Assembly: GCA_963789075.1 (NCBI GenBank)
Contig: CAWBJQ010000014.1
Location: forward strand, 310,001 to 374,000
DNA from: DATATJ01 sp963789075
Lineage (GTDB): Bacteria > Acidobacteriota > Vicinamibacteria > Vicinamibacterales > CAVVIG01
Length of the DNA: 64,000 nt
Direction of reading: 5' to 3'
In this document: piece after piece, positions 53,355 to 62,883 of the stretch
Numbering within the stretch: the stretch's first letter is position 1
Layout of the letters: each line of letters begins with the position of its first letter
Position numbers and translations under genes: made by a program
The notes under the pieces: generated by a model
The model's database searches: none
Seen by the model: the letters and a program-made list of their open reading frames with translations, nothing else
Told to the model about the DNA's origin: nothing

Positions 53355-56072
53355 ATGAGCCATCGCTTGCTGCGCGTGCTGGGAATTGGCGCGGCCGTTG
53401 TGATCGCGGGCGCCGCGCTGGCGCTGCCACTGATCGCCCAGCAAACCGTCACGGCCGAACTCTACTCGGGCCTCCACTGGCGGATGATCGGTCCGTTCCG
53501 CGGCGGCCGCGTGGACGCGGTGACCGGCGTCCCCGGACGGCCGTTTGAGTTCTATTTCGGCGCCGTGAACGGCGGCGTCTGGAAGACGGTGAACGCCGGC
53601 CGTACGTGGATGCCTGTGTTCGACGGCCAGCCGGTGGCCTCGATCGGCGCCATCGCCGTGGCGCCGTCCAATCCGGATGTCGTCTACGTCGGCAGCGGCG
53701 AATCGTCGCTGCGCGATTCGGTCGGCTTCGGCGACGGGATGTACAAGTCGACCGACGCCGGCAAAACGTGGAAGCACATCGGTCTCGCCGACTCGCAGCA
53801 CATCGGCAAGGTCGCCGTCGATCCGCGCAATCCGAATGTCGTCTTCGCCGCCGTCATCGGCCACTACTACGGCCCCCACGCCGACCGCGGCATCTATCGA
53901 TCGAAGGATGGCGGCGCCACGTGGCAGAAGGTGCTCTACAAGAACGACAGCGTCGGCGCGATCGACGTCGCGATCGATCAGGCGAATCCTCAGGTCGTCT
54001 ACGCCAGCCTGTGGAACACTCGTCGTCCGCCGTGGTACGTCTACGCGCCGTCGAACGGGCCGGGCGGCGGGATCTTCAAGTCGATCGACGGCGGCACCAC
54101 CTGGAATCAGCTGACGAAGGGGCTGCCGGCGGAAGGCGTCGGGCGCAGCGGAATCGCCATCGCACCGAGCAACCCGAAGATCGTCTACGCCGTGATAGAT
54201 GCGAAGGAAGGCGGGCTGTTCCGATCGAACGACGCCGGCGCGACGTGGACCAAGACGACGGGCGACGAGCGCGTGTGGGGACGCGGCTGGTATTTCGAGA
54301 AGGTCGGCGTCGATCCCAAGAACCCTGACGTGGTGTACGTGCCGAACGTCGGCATTCAGCGATCGCTCGACGGCGGCAAGACGTTCAGCACGTGGGCGAT
54401 GCGCGGCTCGCCGGGCGGCGACGATTATCAAGGCGTCTGGATCAGCCCCACCGATCCCAACGTCGTCTTTGCGGCGAGCGATCAGGGCGCGATCATCACG
54501 ATGAATGCGTCGGCGGAGACGCCCTCGTGGAGCTCGTGGCTGAATCAGCCGACGGCGCAGATTTATCACGTCTCGTCCGATTACCGATTTCCGTTCTGGG
54601 TGACCGGCGCGCAGCAGGACAGCGGCGCCGTCGCGGTGCGGACGCGCGGCAAGTTCGGCGAGATCTCGACCCGCGACTGGGAGCCGATCTGCACCGGTGG
54701 CGAGAGCGGCACGACCGCCGCCGATCCGCTGCACCCGGGCATCCTGTACGGCGGCACCGTGTCGCGCTGCAATCTCGATCTCAACGGCAACACGGTCAAT
54801 CTGGCGCCGCCGGCCGGACCGGAAGCGGCGCGGCAGGACTGGACGCAGCCGCTCGTGTTTTCGAAGGCGGATCCGCGCGTGCTTTTCTTCGCCAATCAGT
54901 ATCTGTACCGCATGACGACCGGCGGCACCGAGTGGACGCGCATCAGCGACGACCTCACGCGTCCCGATCCGGGCATTCCGTCGAACCTCGATCCTGCAGC
55001 GGCCGCGCTCACGGATCGCAACGGCAAACGCGGCGTGATCTACACAATCGCGCCGTCGCCGCTCCTTGTGCCGATGGTTTGGGTCGGCACGGATGATGGA
55101 TTGATCCAGCTGACGACGAACGATGGCAAGAAGTGGCAGAACGTGACGCCGCCCGCGCTGACGCCGTGGAGCCGCGTGACGACGGTTGAGGCGTCACACG
55201 TGAACGTCAACGAGGCGTACGCATCGGTGGACCGGCATCAGCTCGAAGACTTCAATCCGTACATCTACCGCACGCGCGATGCGGGCAAGACGTGGCAGCC
55301 GATTGTCAACGGCTTGCCGGCCGGCGTCTACGTCCACGCCGTGAAGGAAGATCCGCGCAGGCCCGGGCTGCTGTTCGCCGGCACGGAGCGCGGCGTCTAC
55401 ATTTCGTTCGACGATGGCGACGCGTGGCAGTCGCTGCAGCTGAACATGCCGGTGACGTCGGTGCGGGATCTCGAGGTCCATGGCGACGACCTCGTCGCCG
55501 CCACGCACGGCCGCGGGTTCTGGCTGATCGACGGCATCGCGGCGCTGCGCCAAGCGGACAGCAGCATCGCGGGCGCCGACGCATATCTGTTCAAGCCGGG
55601 AGACGCGATCGATGTGATCGCCGGCGGCGACAACGGCACGCCGCTGCAGAAGGACGAGCCGCAGGCAGAGAACGCGCCGGCTGGCGCCTACTTTGACTAC
55701 TACCTGAAGACGGCGGCGTCCGGGCCGGTGACGATCGAGATTCTCGATGCCACGGGGCAGTCTGTGCGCCATTATTCCAGCGCCGATCCGCCGGCCGCGG
55801 CGCCCACGCCGCAGACGGTGACCGTTCTCTGGGAGCGCGTGCAGACGCCGCCATCAGCGGCGGCCGGCATGCACCGATTCGTGTGGGACCTGCGCCACAC
55901 GCCCCCGGAGGGTGGCCGCGGTCGCGGTGGGCGCGGTGGTGGCGGCGGTGGGTTCGGCCGCGGCGGCGGCGGGGCGCCCGCCGCTCCGGGCAGCTACATG
56001 GTGAAGCTCACCGTGAACGGCAAGAGCTACACGCAGCCGTTGACGGTCCGGTCCGATCCGCGCGTAAGATAA
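53355..56072 (+). CDS. Large exported Asp-box propeller protein (sortilin/VPS10-like), second paralogue
   Basis: 905 residues from ATG 53355 with agaaggagcc upstream. The signal peptide is LLRVLGIGAAVVIAGAALAL. MIGPFRGGRVDAVTGVPGRP is the counterpart of IGPERGGRSIAVSG in the paralogue at 35333. Asp-boxes include KSTDAGKTWKH, RSKDGGATWQK, KSIDGGTTWNQ, RTRDAGKTWQP and ISFDDGDAWQS. After the propeller there is a VTIEILDATGQSVRHY domain, then an RGG-type linker (55911-55990) and a last strand pair KLTVNGKSYTQPLTVRSDP. Acts outside the cytoplasmic membrane; ligand unknown. Confidence 0.86.
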   Translation: MSHRLLRVLGIGAAVVIAGAALALPLIAQQTVTAELYSGLHWRMIGPFRGGRVDAVTGVPGRPFEFYFGAVNGGVWKTVNAGRTWMPVFDGQPVASIGAIAVAPSNPDVVYVGSGESSLRDSVGFGDGMYKSTDAGKTWKHIGLADSQHIGKVAVDPRNPNVVFAAVIGHYYGPHADRGIYRSKDGGATWQKVLYKNDSVGAIDVAIDQANPQVVYASLWNTRRPPWYVYAPSNGPGGGIFKSIDGGTTWNQLTKGLPAEGVGRSGIAIAPSNPKIVYAVIDAKEGGLFRSNDAGATWTKTTGDERVWGRGWYFEKVGVDPKNPDVVYVPNVGIQRSLDGGKTFSTWAMRGSPGGDDYQGVWISPTDPNVVFAASDQGAIITMNASAETPSWSSWLNQPTAQIYHVSSDYRFPFWVTGAQQDSGAVAVRTRGKFGEISTRDWEPICTGGESGTTAADPLHPGILYGGTVSRCNLDLNGNTVNLAPPAGPEAARQDWTQPLVFSKADPRVLFFANQYLYRMTTGGTEWTRISDDLTRPDPGIPSNLDPAAAALTDRNGKRGVIYTIAPSPLLVPMVWVGTDDGLIQLTTNDGKKWQNVTPPALTPWSRVTTVEASHVNVNEAYASVDRHQLEDFNPYIYRTRDAGKTWQPIVNGLPAGVYVHAVKEDPRRPGLLFAGTERGVYISFDDGDAWQSLQLNMPVTSVRDLEVHGDDLVAATHGRGFWLIDGIAALRQADSSIAGADAYLFKPGDAIDVIAGGDNGTPLQKDEPQAENAPAGAYFDYYLKTAASGPVTIEILDATGQSVRHYSSADPPAAAPTPQTVTVLWERVQTPPSAAAGMHRFVWDLRHTPPEGGRGRGGRGGGGGGFGRGGGGAPAAPGSYMVKLTVNGKSYTQPLTVRSDPRVR

Positions 56073-56151
56073 CGACGACCCACCTCGAACGCGACGGCAG
56101 CACTGGAGATCACGGCTCCGCAACGATCAGTCAATGAGGCTGGAGGCAGCG

Positions 56152-57915
56152 ATGGCGAAGAACGCGTGCATCGTCGTAGCGGCGATCGTCATGTCCGTCG
56201 TGTACCTTCCGGCTCAGACGACCAGTTGGCGGCCGACGATTGTGGCGCAGCACGGCATGGTGGCGGCCGGTCATCCGCTTGCGGCAGAAGCCGGCATGCG
56301 CGTCCTCAAAGCGGGCGGCAACGCGATCGATGCTGCGATGGCCACATGGGCGGTGCAGGGCCAGGTCGAGCCGGGGATGACTGGGCTCGGCGCCGACATG
56401 TTCATCCTGTTTTACGACGCGAAGACGCACGAGGTGCACTTCATCAACGGCACCGGCTTCGCGCCCCACGCGGCGACAATCGATCTATACAAGGGCCGCG
56501 GAGGCATACCGGACGATGGGCCGCTGACGATCTCGGTGCCCGGCGCCGTCGGCGGCGCCGCGTTTGCCATCCAGAAGTACGGGACGAAATCGCTGGCTGA
56601 GGTGTTCGCGCCCGCCATCGAGATCGCCGAGCAGGGATTCCCGATCACCGAAGGTCTTGCCGTCGGGCTCGCCGGCAGCCGCGAGAAGCTCGCTAAGTTC
56701 CCGTCGACGACCAAAATCTGGTTCAAGGACGGCAAGCCGCTCGAGATGGGCGACATACTCGTCAACAAGGATCTTGCGCGCACCTTGCGAACGATCGCTT
56801 CGCAGGGGGCGGAGCCCTTTTACCGCGGCGACATCGCGAAGAACACGGCGGCATTCCTGAAGGCGAATGGCGGCCTCATCACCGAGGCCGACCTGGCCAG
56901 CTACCAGGCGTTCGAGGATCCGCCGATCCGCACGAACTACCGAGGCATCGACGTCTACGAATGCCCGCCCAATTCACAAGGGTTCGTGATGCTCGAAGCG
57001 CTCAACATCCTCGAAGGATTTGACCTGCACGGGATGGGGCACAACAGCGCACCCTACTTGCACGCGGTCACCGAAGCACTGAAGCTGTCGTTCGCCGATC
57101 GCAACAAGTACGTCGGCGATCCGAAGTTCGTGCCCAACATTCCTATGCGCGCGCTGCTGTCGAAGGAATATGCCACCTCGCGCCGCGCGCTGATCGATCC
57201 GAACCGGGCGATTGTCGGCGAGCCGTCGCCGGGCGATCCGTCGCGCTTCTCGACGTCGACCGCCGGGATGGTGTACGCGGATCCGCAGCCGTCGCCGACG
57301 ACGGTGGCGCCGTTCGATCCCGACAAGGTGCTGAACCTCACGACGTATCTCGCCGTCGTGGACAAGGACCACAACATGGTGTCCGTGACGTCAAGCCTGC
57401 TGAGCGGGTTTGGCAGCGGCATGGTGGTCGATGGCGGAGGGTTCTTCCTCAACGACCGCATGAAGTACTTCTATCTCGACCCGAGCGACGTCAACGCGCT
57501 GCAGCCGGGCAAACGGGTCCGCCAGACGATCAATCCCGCGCTCGCGCTGAAGGACGGCAAGCCGTTCCTGGTGTTCGGCACCCCGGGCTCTGACACCCAG
57601 CCGCAGACGCAGCTTCAATTCTTTCTGAACATCGTCGAGTTCGGGATGACGGTGCAGCAGGCGCTCGAAGAACCGGCCGTCATCAGCAACAGCTTCCGCG
57701 ACTCGTATTATCCGCATGCGGTGCTGGGCAAACTGCTCACGCCGGCCTTGCTCGCGCAAAGCGTGCGCGACGCGCTCGCAGCGAAGGGGCACCAGCTGGA
57801 TGTGCGCAACGTGCGCGGCGTCGGGTCGGTGAAGGGCATCATGATTCATCCGCGGAGCGGTGCGCTGATGGGTGGCGTCAGTCCGACCGGCGACAGCTAC
57901 GTCATGGCCTGGTGA
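56152..57915 (+). CDS. ggt: Gamma-glutamyltransferase
   Basis: 587 residues from ATG 56152, chosen over 56134 because ctggagg lies just before it. The signal peptide is CIVVAAIVMSVVYLPA. Ntn-hydrolase precursor: GGNAIDAAMATWAVQGQVEP, GMTGLGADMF, then autoprocessing before T397 (LTTYLAVVDKDHNMVSVT). The small subunit has the SGFGSGMVVDGGGFFLND lid and oxyanion region. It hydrolyses or transfers the gamma-glutamyl group of glutathione and related peptides in the periplasm, fitting the surrounding peptidase genes. Confidence 0.95.
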   Translation: MAKNACIVVAAIVMSVVYLPAQTTSWRPTIVAQHGMVAAGHPLAAEAGMRVLKAGGNAIDAAMATWAVQGQVEPGMTGLGADMFILFYDAKTHEVHFINGTGFAPHAATIDLYKGRGGIPDDGPLTISVPGAVGGAAFAIQKYGTKSLAEVFAPAIEIAEQGFPITEGLAVGLAGSREKLAKFPSTTKIWFKDGKPLEMGDILVNKDLARTLRTIASQGAEPFYRGDIAKNTAAFLKANGGLITEADLASYQAFEDPPIRTNYRGIDVYECPPNSQGFVMLEALNILEGFDLHGMGHNSAPYLHAVTEALKLSFADRNKYVGDPKFVPNIPMRALLSKEYATSRRALIDPNRAIVGEPSPGDPSRFSTSTAGMVYADPQPSPTTVAPFDPDKVLNLTTYLAVVDKDHNMVSVTSSLLSGFGSGMVVDGGGFFLNDRMKYFYLDPSDVNALQPGKRVRQTINPALALKDGKPFLVFGTPGSDTQPQTQLQFFLNIVEFGMTVQQALEEPAVISNSFRDSYYPHAVLGKLLTPALLAQSVRDALAAKGHQLDVRNVRGVGSVKGIMIHPRSGALMGGVSPTGDSYVMAW

Positions 57916-57984
57916 AGGTGCCGGGTCCCAAAGACCCGGGCTATACCCAAAATGAAAATCCCGGCATCTGTTACGATCCGCCGC

Positions 57985-59583
57985 ATGAAATCGCACATCC
58001 TCTCTGCCGTTCTCGCCGCGTCAGCCATCGCCCTCGCCTCCGCTCAAACGGACCCGCTCGACTACCCGATGCTCGGCCGCATTCGCGACGAAGGGCTGTC
58101 GCGCTCGCAGGTGATGGATCACATCTCCTGGTTGAGCGACGTCTACGGCCCGCGCCTCACCGGGTCGCCGGCGATTCAGCAGGCGAGCGAATGGGCGATG
58201 AAGAAATTCGGCGAGTGGGGATTGACCAACGTTCACCAGGAACGGTGGAAGCTGGGGAAAGGGTGGTCGCTCGAGCGCTTCTCCGCTCACCTGATTGCGC
58301 CGCAGGTGCAGCCGCTCATCGGCTATCCGCACGAATGGTCGTCCGGGACCAAGGGTCCAATCACGGCGGACGTCGTCCGCGCGCAGATCGCGACCGATGC
58401 CGACTTCGCCAAGTACCACGGGACGCTGACCGGCAAGATCGTCCTCACGCAGCCCGCGCGGCGCGTGCGCATGCTCGAAGGGCCGTTCATCCTGAAGATG
58501 GATCCGAAGGAGATGGAGGAGGCCGAGACGACGCCGATCCCGGACGAGCCGGCGGGCGAACGCCGCAACACGCAGGCGTTCCGCGAGAAGCTCGAGAAGT
58601 TCTACGTGGACGAAGGCGTGGTCGCGACGTTCGATCGCGGCGGCGACAGCGACATGGCATCCGGCGGCAGCGACCTCGCGTGGCAGCAGGAGCACACAGA
58701 CGGCGGCACGATTTTCCCGGCCGGCAGCGAGCCGCGCGACGCCAACGCCGGCAAGCACGTGCCGGCGATCACGCTGGCCGTCGAGCATTACAACCGCATG
58801 ATTCGTGTGCTCGACAAAGGCGTGCCGGTGAAGGTCGAGTTGAACGTCCAGACGAAGTTCTACGACGAGGCCGACATGAACGGCTTCAACACGATCGCTG
58901 AAATTCCTGGAACCGATCTCGCGTCCGAGGTCGTGATGCTCGGTGCGCACTTCGACTCGCATCCGTACGCGACCGGCGCGACCGACAACGCGACTGGCAG
59001 CGCGGCGATGATGGAAGCGGCGCGCATCCTGAAAGCCGTCGGCGCGAAGCCGCGCCGTACGATCCGCGTGGCGCTGTGGGGCGGCGAAGAGCAGGGGCTG
59101 CTCGGCTCGCGCGCGTACGTGCGCGCGCATCTCGCCGATCCCGACACGATGGCGTTGAAGCCGGAGCACGCGAAGGTGTCCGTGTACTTCAACTCGGACA
59201 ACGGTACGGGCCGCGTCCGCGGCATCTGGCTGCAGAGCAACCTGGCCGTTCGTCCGATCTTCGAGCAGTGGATGGCGCCGCTGCACGACCTCGGCGTCGC
59301 CGGACTCGGTCCGCGCTCGGTCACCTCCACCGACCACGTGTCGTTCGACGATGTCGGGATTCCGGGGTTCCAGTTCATGGTGGATCGCCTCGAGTACAAC
59401 ACGCGAACCCATCACTCGAATATGGACACCGTGGACCGTGTGCAGCGCGACGACATGGTGCAGCAGGCCACGGTCATCGCGGTGTTCGCGTACGATGCCG
59501 CGATGCGTGATGAGAAGCTCCCGCGCAAAGCGCTGCCGTTGCCGCGCCGGCAGCCCACGAGCACGGCCGGACAGGAGCGCTAG
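57985..59583 (+). CDS. Exported M28 family zinc aminopeptidase
   Basis: 532 residues from ATG 57985 (MKSHILSAVLAASAIALASA, a signal peptide); the frame is open to ATG 57952. An N-terminal helical part precedes a PA-like domain, then the co-catalytic zinc core: GAHFDSHPYATGATDNATGS (His, Asp), WGGEEQGLLGSRAY (catalytic and ligand Glu), YFNSDNGTG (Asp) and THHSNMDTVDRV (His). Likely aminopeptidase. It follows ggt by 69 bases and probably shares its transcript. Confidence 0.93.
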   Translation: MKSHILSAVLAASAIALASAQTDPLDYPMLGRIRDEGLSRSQVMDHISWLSDVYGPRLTGSPAIQQASEWAMKKFGEWGLTNVHQERWKLGKGWSLERFSAHLIAPQVQPLIGYPHEWSSGTKGPITADVVRAQIATDADFAKYHGTLTGKIVLTQPARRVRMLEGPFILKMDPKEMEEAETTPIPDEPAGERRNTQAFREKLEKFYVDEGVVATFDRGGDSDMASGGSDLAWQQEHTDGGTIFPAGSEPRDANAGKHVPAITLAVEHYNRMIRVLDKGVPVKVELNVQTKFYDEADMNGFNTIAEIPGTDLASEVVMLGAHFDSHPYATGATDNATGSAAMMEAARILKAVGAKPRRTIRVALWGGEEQGLLGSRAYVRAHLADPDTMALKPEHAKVSVYFNSDNGTGRVRGIWLQSNLAVRPIFEQWMAPLHDLGVAGLGPRSVTSTDHVSFDDVGIPGFQFMVDRLEYNTRTHHSNMDTVDRVQRDDMVQQATVIAVFAYDAAMRDEKLPRKALPLPRRQPTSTAGQER

Positions 59584-59700
59584 ATCGGAGGGCGCGCGAG
59601 ATCGGTGTAGCGCGAAGGCTTCAGCCGAGCGGAACGCTGGACCTGATCGACGGGACCGGTGGCTCGAAAAACGTCTGTGGTCTCGCAGATCGGCCCGTGG

Positions 59701-61242
59701 TCAGCGCTGGCGCGAGCGGCCCGGCAAGGGAAGAGGGCCGCCTTGCAGCACCTTGCCCCAGATCCGCCGCCCGACCGCGTCGGCCTCGGCGATGACCTGA
59801 TCCTCGTCCATCGTGAGGACCTTGCGGTTGCGCATGATGAACTGACCGTCGACCATGCTCGACTCGATGTCGGACGGTTGGCCATTGTGGATCCACGCGG
59901 ACAAGATGCGCCCCGCGGGCACGAGGTGAGCCCGTCGCGTGTCCAGCACGACCAGGTCTGCCTTTCTCCCAACTTCGAGCAAGCCGATGAGCCTGTCCTG
60001 GCGCACGGCTCGCGCGCCGCCTTGCGTGGCGTCTTCGAACATGTCTTCTGGCTGGGGCCGCGTGCCGGGGATCGCATCGTGGCGCGAGATGCGTTCGGTC
60101 AGCAGTGCGATCTTCATGACGCCGAACAAGTCGTTGGTGTTGTTGTCGGTGCCGTTTGCGATGGGACAGCCCGCCGCTCGCAGTTTGGCGATGGGCGGAA
60201 TGACCCCTCGGTTCGCGGCCATGTTCGCCTGGTGCGAAACGATCGTGCCGGATCGGCCCAGTAGCGCGATATCGCCGTCGTCGACGTACCGGCAGTGCGC
60301 GGCGAACAGCCGCGGACCGAGGAAGCCGGCCCGATCGAGAAACGCCGGCGGACGCACGCCGTGGTATCGCACCATGAAGTCGACCTCGGGCGTGCTCTGG
60401 GACAAATGGATCGTGTATCCGAGATCGTGTTGCTCCGCGAAAGCCCGGATCGCCTGCAGCAGTTCGGGCGACGAGGTCTCGGCGAGCGCCGCTGCCGGGA
60501 ACACGCTGATGCGTCCCTGGTTCCTGCCGTGCCAGGCGATGAACAGGTCGTTGATGCGCTGCAGGCCCTCGTCTCGCAGTTTGGCCGAGAACCGGGGGCG
60601 TTCACTCGTGGCGAGCCCCTCGGGGGACATCGGGCCCGCCACATTCTCGCTGTCGTGGACAGACTCCGCGAACACGCAGCGGAGGCCGGTCTGCGCCAAT
60701 GCTGCGGCGCTGCGGCTGATGTTTCCCGTGTTTTCCACGATCGTCGTGGTCCCGGTCCGAATCGCTTCCAACGCCGCGACGGTCACCATCAGCGTGGCCT
60801 CGTCCGCCTGAAGGAGACTGGTGGGCTGGAGGGCAAGGCGCGCAGAGTTGGGGAATCCGAAGTCTTCGTTGAAACCGCGTTCGAGGACAGCCGCCATATG
60901 CGCGTGGCAGTTGATCAGGCCCGGGAGCAGGGCTTTCCCCCTTCCGTCGTAGACGTCGGCGTTCGGATATCTCTCGAGGACCGTGTCCGTGGAGCCGATC
61001 GCCACGATCTTGTCGCCTTCGACCGCGAGCGCCACGTCGTCCTGAACCGCATCGATGTTGACGACCGTTGTATGCGAGAAGACAGTCGTCTGACTGGCCG
61101 TGGCCTCCGCCTGGAGGCCTCTTTGCTTGAGCAGGATGGCCGCGGCGCCGGCTCCCGCGAGCAGCTCGCGCCGGCTGAGGGTGACTGAGCTCCGGGGGGA
61201 CTGCGAAGGCGGCGACGAACGGTCGATTGTCGATTTAGGCAT
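59701..61242 (-). CDS. Tat-exported amidohydrolase (cytosine/SAH-deaminase-like)
   Basis: 513 residues. ATG 61242 (MPKSTIDRSSPPSQSPRSSV) is preferred over GTG 61260 because acggagg lies between them as its binding site. The Tat signal is LSRRELLAGAGAAAILL. The metal-dependent hydrolase core has LLPGLINCHAHMAAVLERGF (HxH), IHLSQSTPE, FAAHCRYVDDGDIALLGRSG (His) and ANGTDNNTNDLF (Asp), with the usual ADLVVLDTRRAHLVP end. It resembles the SAH/guanine/chlorohydrolase branch; the substrate is undetermined. Divergent from the amidohydrolase at 61343. Confidence 0.88.
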   Translation of the reverse strand: MPKSTIDRSSPPSQSPRSSVTLSRRELLAGAGAAAILLKQRGLQAEATASQTTVFSHTTVVNIDAVQDDVALAVEGDKIVAIGSTDTVLERYPNADVYDGRGKALLPGLINCHAHMAAVLERGFNEDFGFPNSARLALQPTSLLQADEATLMVTVAALEAIRTGTTTIVENTGNISRSAAALAQTGLRCVFAESVHDSENVAGPMSPEGLATSERPRFSAKLRDEGLQRINDLFIAWHGRNQGRISVFPAAALAETSSPELLQAIRAFAEQHDLGYTIHLSQSTPEVDFMVRYHGVRPPAFLDRAGFLGPRLFAAHCRYVDDGDIALLGRSGTIVSHQANMAANRGVIPPIAKLRAAGCPIANGTDNNTNDLFGVMKIALLTERISRHDAIPGTRPQPEDMFEDATQGGARAVRQDRLIGLLEVGRKADLVVLDTRRAHLVPAGRILSAWIHNGQPSDIESSMVDGQFIMRNRKVLTMDEDQVIAEADAVGRRIWGKVLQGGPLPLPGRSRQR

Positions 61243-61342
61243 CGGAATAGCCTCCGTCACGCTCGCATGTGCTCGAATTCAATCGGCGCTGATTATGGCT
61301 CACGAGAAGCAAGTGTCAGCGTCTCTGTTACGATTCCGGCTC

Positions 61343-62770
61343 ATGACCAAAATCGCATTCGGCGGCGTCGTCGTGGCAGCGATCGGCACGACCATTATGT
61401 TGGCCGCTCAGACTCAGCCGCCCAACCCGAACGCGCCGGGCAACTTCATCACGTTCAATTCACCGGTCACCGTGCTCACGCACGTGCGCGTCATCGACGG
61501 CACCGGCGCGCCGGCGCGCGAGAATCAGACGATCGTGATCCGCGATGGCCGCATCGCGGAGGTCGGCGGCGTCACGAGCATCACGCTCCCGGCTGGCGCG
61601 ACCATCATCGACCTTCCCGGACGCAGCGTCATGCCGGGCCTCGTGATGATGCACGAGCACCTGTATTACCCCACCGGCCCCGGCGTCTACGGTCAACTCG
61701 GCGAGAGCTTCACGCGGCTCTATCTCGCGGGCGGCGTGACGACGATGCGGACGGGTGGGAATACCAACGGCATCATGGACTTCAATCTCGCGCGGCGGAT
61801 CGACGCGGGCGACATGGTCGGGCCCGCGCTCGACGCGACGGCGCCGTACCTGAATGGCCCGAGCCCGTTCCTGCAGATGTACGGCCTGAAGGACGCCGCC
61901 GACGCGCGCCGCCAGGCGAGTTATTGGGCCGACATGGGCGCCACCTCGTTCAAGGCATACATGCAGATCACGCGGGCCGAGCTGAAGGCGTCGATCGAGG
62001 AAGCGCACCGGCGCGGGTTGAAAGTCACCGGGCATCTCTGCTCGGTCACGTACGGCGAGGCCGCCGACCTGGGCATCGACAATCTCGAACACGGCTTCTT
62101 CGCGGCCACCGATTTCGTGGCCGACAAACAGCCCGATGCGTGTCCTGGCCAGGCGCGCGGGCAGCAGTCGATTGCCGCGCTCGACGAGAACGGCGCGCCA
62201 TTCACCGCGCTCGTGAAAAAGCTCGTCGACAGGCGGGTGGCGCTCACGTCGACGCTGACAGTGTTCGAGACGTTGACGCCCGGACGTCCGATGCCGCGTG
62301 GTCTCGACGTGCTGACGCCGCAGCTCCGCGACCAGTTCCAGCGCGCGCACGATCGCGTGCAGCAGACGGCCGCGTCCACCTACGCCACGCTGTTCCCGAA
62401 AGCCATGCGGATGGAGCGGGCGTTCGTGAAAGCGGGCGGCCTGCTCACCGCCGGCACCGATCCGACCGGATCGGGCGGCGTCATTCCCGGCTTCGCCGAC
62501 CAGCGGCAGCTCGAGCTGCTCGTCGAGGAAGGCTTTACGCCCCTGCAGGCGATCTCCATCGGCACGCTGAACGGCGCAAAATATCTCGGACGCGAGGCGG
62601 CGATCGGCACCATCGCTGTTGGCAAACAGGCCGATCTCGTCGTCGTCAACGGGGACCCGTCGACCACGATCGCCGATGTCCGGCGCGTCGAGACGGTGTT
62701 CAAGAAAGGGGTCGGCTACGATCCCGCGAAGCTGATCGGGTCGGTGTCGGGGCAAGTCGGGCTATGGTGA
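61343..62770 (+). CDS. Exported amidohydrolase (imidazolonepropionase/prolidase-like)
   Basis: 475 residues from ATG 61343 (MTKIAFGGVVVAAIGTTIML with AAQ cleavage). The core shows VLTHVRVIDGTGAPARENQT, VMPGLVMMHEHLYYP (HxH), TSFKAYMQITRAE (the carbamylated-Lys region), VTGHLCSVTYGEA (His), DNLEHGFFA (His) and LTAGTDPTGSGGV (Asp): a binuclear metal site. ADLVVVNGDPSTTIADVRR closes the barrel. It belongs to the broad family that includes Xaa-Pro dipeptidases. The next-door peptidases suggest a peptide-like substrate. Confidence 0.9.
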   Translation: MTKIAFGGVVVAAIGTTIMLAAQTQPPNPNAPGNFITFNSPVTVLTHVRVIDGTGAPARENQTIVIRDGRIAEVGGVTSITLPAGATIIDLPGRSVMPGLVMMHEHLYYPTGPGVYGQLGESFTRLYLAGGVTTMRTGGNTNGIMDFNLARRIDAGDMVGPALDATAPYLNGPSPFLQMYGLKDAADARRQASYWADMGATSFKAYMQITRAELKASIEEAHRRGLKVTGHLCSVTYGEAADLGIDNLEHGFFAATDFVADKQPDACPGQARGQQSIAALDENGAPFTALVKKLVDRRVALTSTLTVFETLTPGRPMPRGLDVLTPQLRDQFQRAHDRVQQTAASTYATLFPKAMRMERAFVKAGGLLTAGTDPTGSGGVIPGFADQRQLELLVEEGFTPLQAISIGTLNGAKYLGREAAIGTIAVGKQADLVVVNGDPSTTIADVRRVETVFKKGVGYDPAKLIGSVSGQVGLW

Positions 62771-62883
62771 CGCGTGTGTCGCCAATCGTCGCGGATTCGT
62801 TGCACCGCTCCATAAGTATGAAATTGTGAAGAACCAACGGAAACATTACGCGCGCACGATCGGCGTCGTGTTTCCATCAAGGG

